Below are positions 23,135 through 23,749 of a DNA stretch of 23,749 nt, piece by piece. Positions within the stretch are counted from its first letter, which is position 1. Each line of letters begins with the position of its first letter. The DNA is from an uncultured Clostridia bacterium (lineage in GTDB: Bacteria; Bacillota; Clostridia; Christensenellales; Aristaeellaceae): contig CALGYL010000237.1 of the NCBI GenBank assembly GCA_937934775.1, positions 1-23,749 of the forward strand, given 5' to 3'. A program made the position numbers and the translations under genes. The notes beneath the pieces are model-generated. The model was not told where the DNA came from, did not search any database, and was given only the letters and a program-made list of their open reading frames with translations.

Positions 23135-23159
23135 AAATCATACGGGCTTTATATGATTT
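23135..23159 (+). promoter_or_regulatory. Inverted repeat at the cysK transcription start
   Basis: AAATCATA (23135-23142) and TATGATTT (23152-23159) are exact reverse complements around 9 bases, just downstream of the cysK promoter. It could be an operator for a dimeric regulator, such as a CymR-like sulfur regulator, or a leader hairpin. The sequence alone does not decide. Confidence 0.4.
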
Positions 23160-23198
23160 AATCGTTCCGAGACGATCGCTATGGAGGAGGCAAAACCC

Positions 23199-23749
23199 AT
23201 GAAGATTTCCAAGAGCATCCGCGAACTGATCGGCAATACCCCGCTCATTGAGCTCACGAATTACAACCGCGATCACGAACTGTCGGCCACCATCGTCGGC
23301 AAGCTGGAATATTTCAACCCCGCAGGCAGCGTGAAGGACCGCATCGCCGCCGCGATGATCGAGGCGGCTGAAGCGGCCGGCGTCCTGAAGTCCGGTTCCG
23401 TAATCATCGAGCCGACCAGCGGCAACACTGGCATTGGCCTTGCGGCCATCGCCGCTGCCCGCGGTTACCGGCTGATTCTGACCATGCCGGAGACCATGAG
23501 CGTCGAGCGCAGGAGCCTGCTCAAAGCCTACGGCGCAGAACTGGTGCTGACAGAGGGCGCCAAAGGCATGAAGGGCGCCATCGAAAAGTCTGAGGAACTG
23601 GCGCGTGAGACGCCGAACAGCTTCATCCCCGGCCAGTTCGTCAACCCCGCCAACCCGGATGTCCACCGCCGCACCACAGGCCCCGAGATCTGGCGCGATA
23701 CCGACGGCAAGGTGGCCATTCTGGTGGGCGGCGTCGGCACCGGCGGCAC
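23199..23749 (+). CDS. cysK: Cysteine synthase A (O-acetylserine sulfhydrylase), N-terminal part
   Basis: The first 183 residues of a pyridoxal-phosphate enzyme that makes cysteine from O-acetylserine and sulfide. The gene continues past the right edge. The N-terminus ISKSIRELIGNTPLIEL is typical. Lys46 in NPAGSVKDRIA binds the cofactor, PTSGNTGIGLA is the substrate loop, and GGVGTGGH begins the phosphate-binding loop. The ATG at 23199 has GGAGGAGG about nine bases upstream. A cystathionine beta-synthase-type homologue is less likely because no extra N-terminal domain is present. Confidence 0.95.
   Translation, partial: MKISKSIRELIGNTPLIELTNYNRDHELSATIVGKLEYFNPAGSVKDRIAAAMIEAAEAAGVLKSGSVIIEPTSGNTGIGLAAIAAARGYRLILTMPETMSVERRSLLKAYGAELVLTEGAKGMKGAIEKSEELARETPNSFIPGQFVNPANPDVHRRTTGPEIWRDTDGKVAILVGGVGTGG

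Noticed and set aside
1..23749. CRISPR array, insertion sequence or prophage
   Set aside because: I found no spaced repeat array, transposase-like, integrase-like or phage-structural protein on either strand.

Overview
The window looks like chromosome of a GC-rich member of the Firmicutes (Clostridia). The reasons are strong Shine-Dalgarno sites, TTGACA/TATAAT-type promoters with 17-base spacers, a YesM/YesN two-component pair, CUT1 sugar transporters without their own ATPase, and an ECF sigma factor paired with a DUF4179-like anti-sigma protein. A gut lineage such as Christensenellales would fit, but this is only a guess. I see no insertion sequence, prophage or CRISPR array.

Layout. (1) 1-145: start of an unrecognised conserved-looking gene with a good promoter. 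(2) 463-3395: a GH42 beta-galactosidase gene divergent from an AraC-type regulator. (3) 3473-6856: a thiamine-precursor operon on the minus strand. A promoter, TPP riboswitch and intrinsic terminator lie ahead of an ABC permease, a ThiY/NMT1-like binding protein, an ATPase and a TatD-like metallohydrolase, most joined by short overlaps. (4) 7206-13812: a carbohydrate-import operon on the minus strand. It holds a sugar-binding protein, two CUT1 permeases, a UroD/MtaA-like methyltransferase-family protein and a GH31 alpha-glycosidase. (5) 14074-17293: the divergent YesM/YesN sensor and regulator pair, which probably controls that operon. A direct repeat 21 bp apart between the two units is a candidate YesN operator. 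(6) 17294-17572: three strong stem-loops. (7) 17573-19814: ECF sigma factor and its membrane anti-sigma partner, with a candidate ECF-type promoter. (8) 20067-21014: a tRNA-dihydrouridine synthase gene in visibly AT-richer DNA. (9) 21015-22254: about 1.2 kb of mostly gene-free DNA with gene remnants and hairpins. (10) 22255-23749: tRNA-Ala(GGC), an HD-domain hydrolase gene and the start of cysK.

Two themes stand out. The first is sugar use: oligosaccharides sensed by YesM/N would be imported by the CUT1 system, probably energised by a shared MsmX-type ATPase encoded elsewhere, and cut in the cytoplasm by GH31. GH42 forms a separate AraC-controlled unit. The second is vitamin salvage: when TPP is scarce the riboswitch lets the transporter and a hydrolase be made. 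The least explained elements are the TatD-like protein in the thiamine operon, the UroD/MtaA-like protein in the sugar operon, and an open frame interrupted by a single TAG at 21061-21615.
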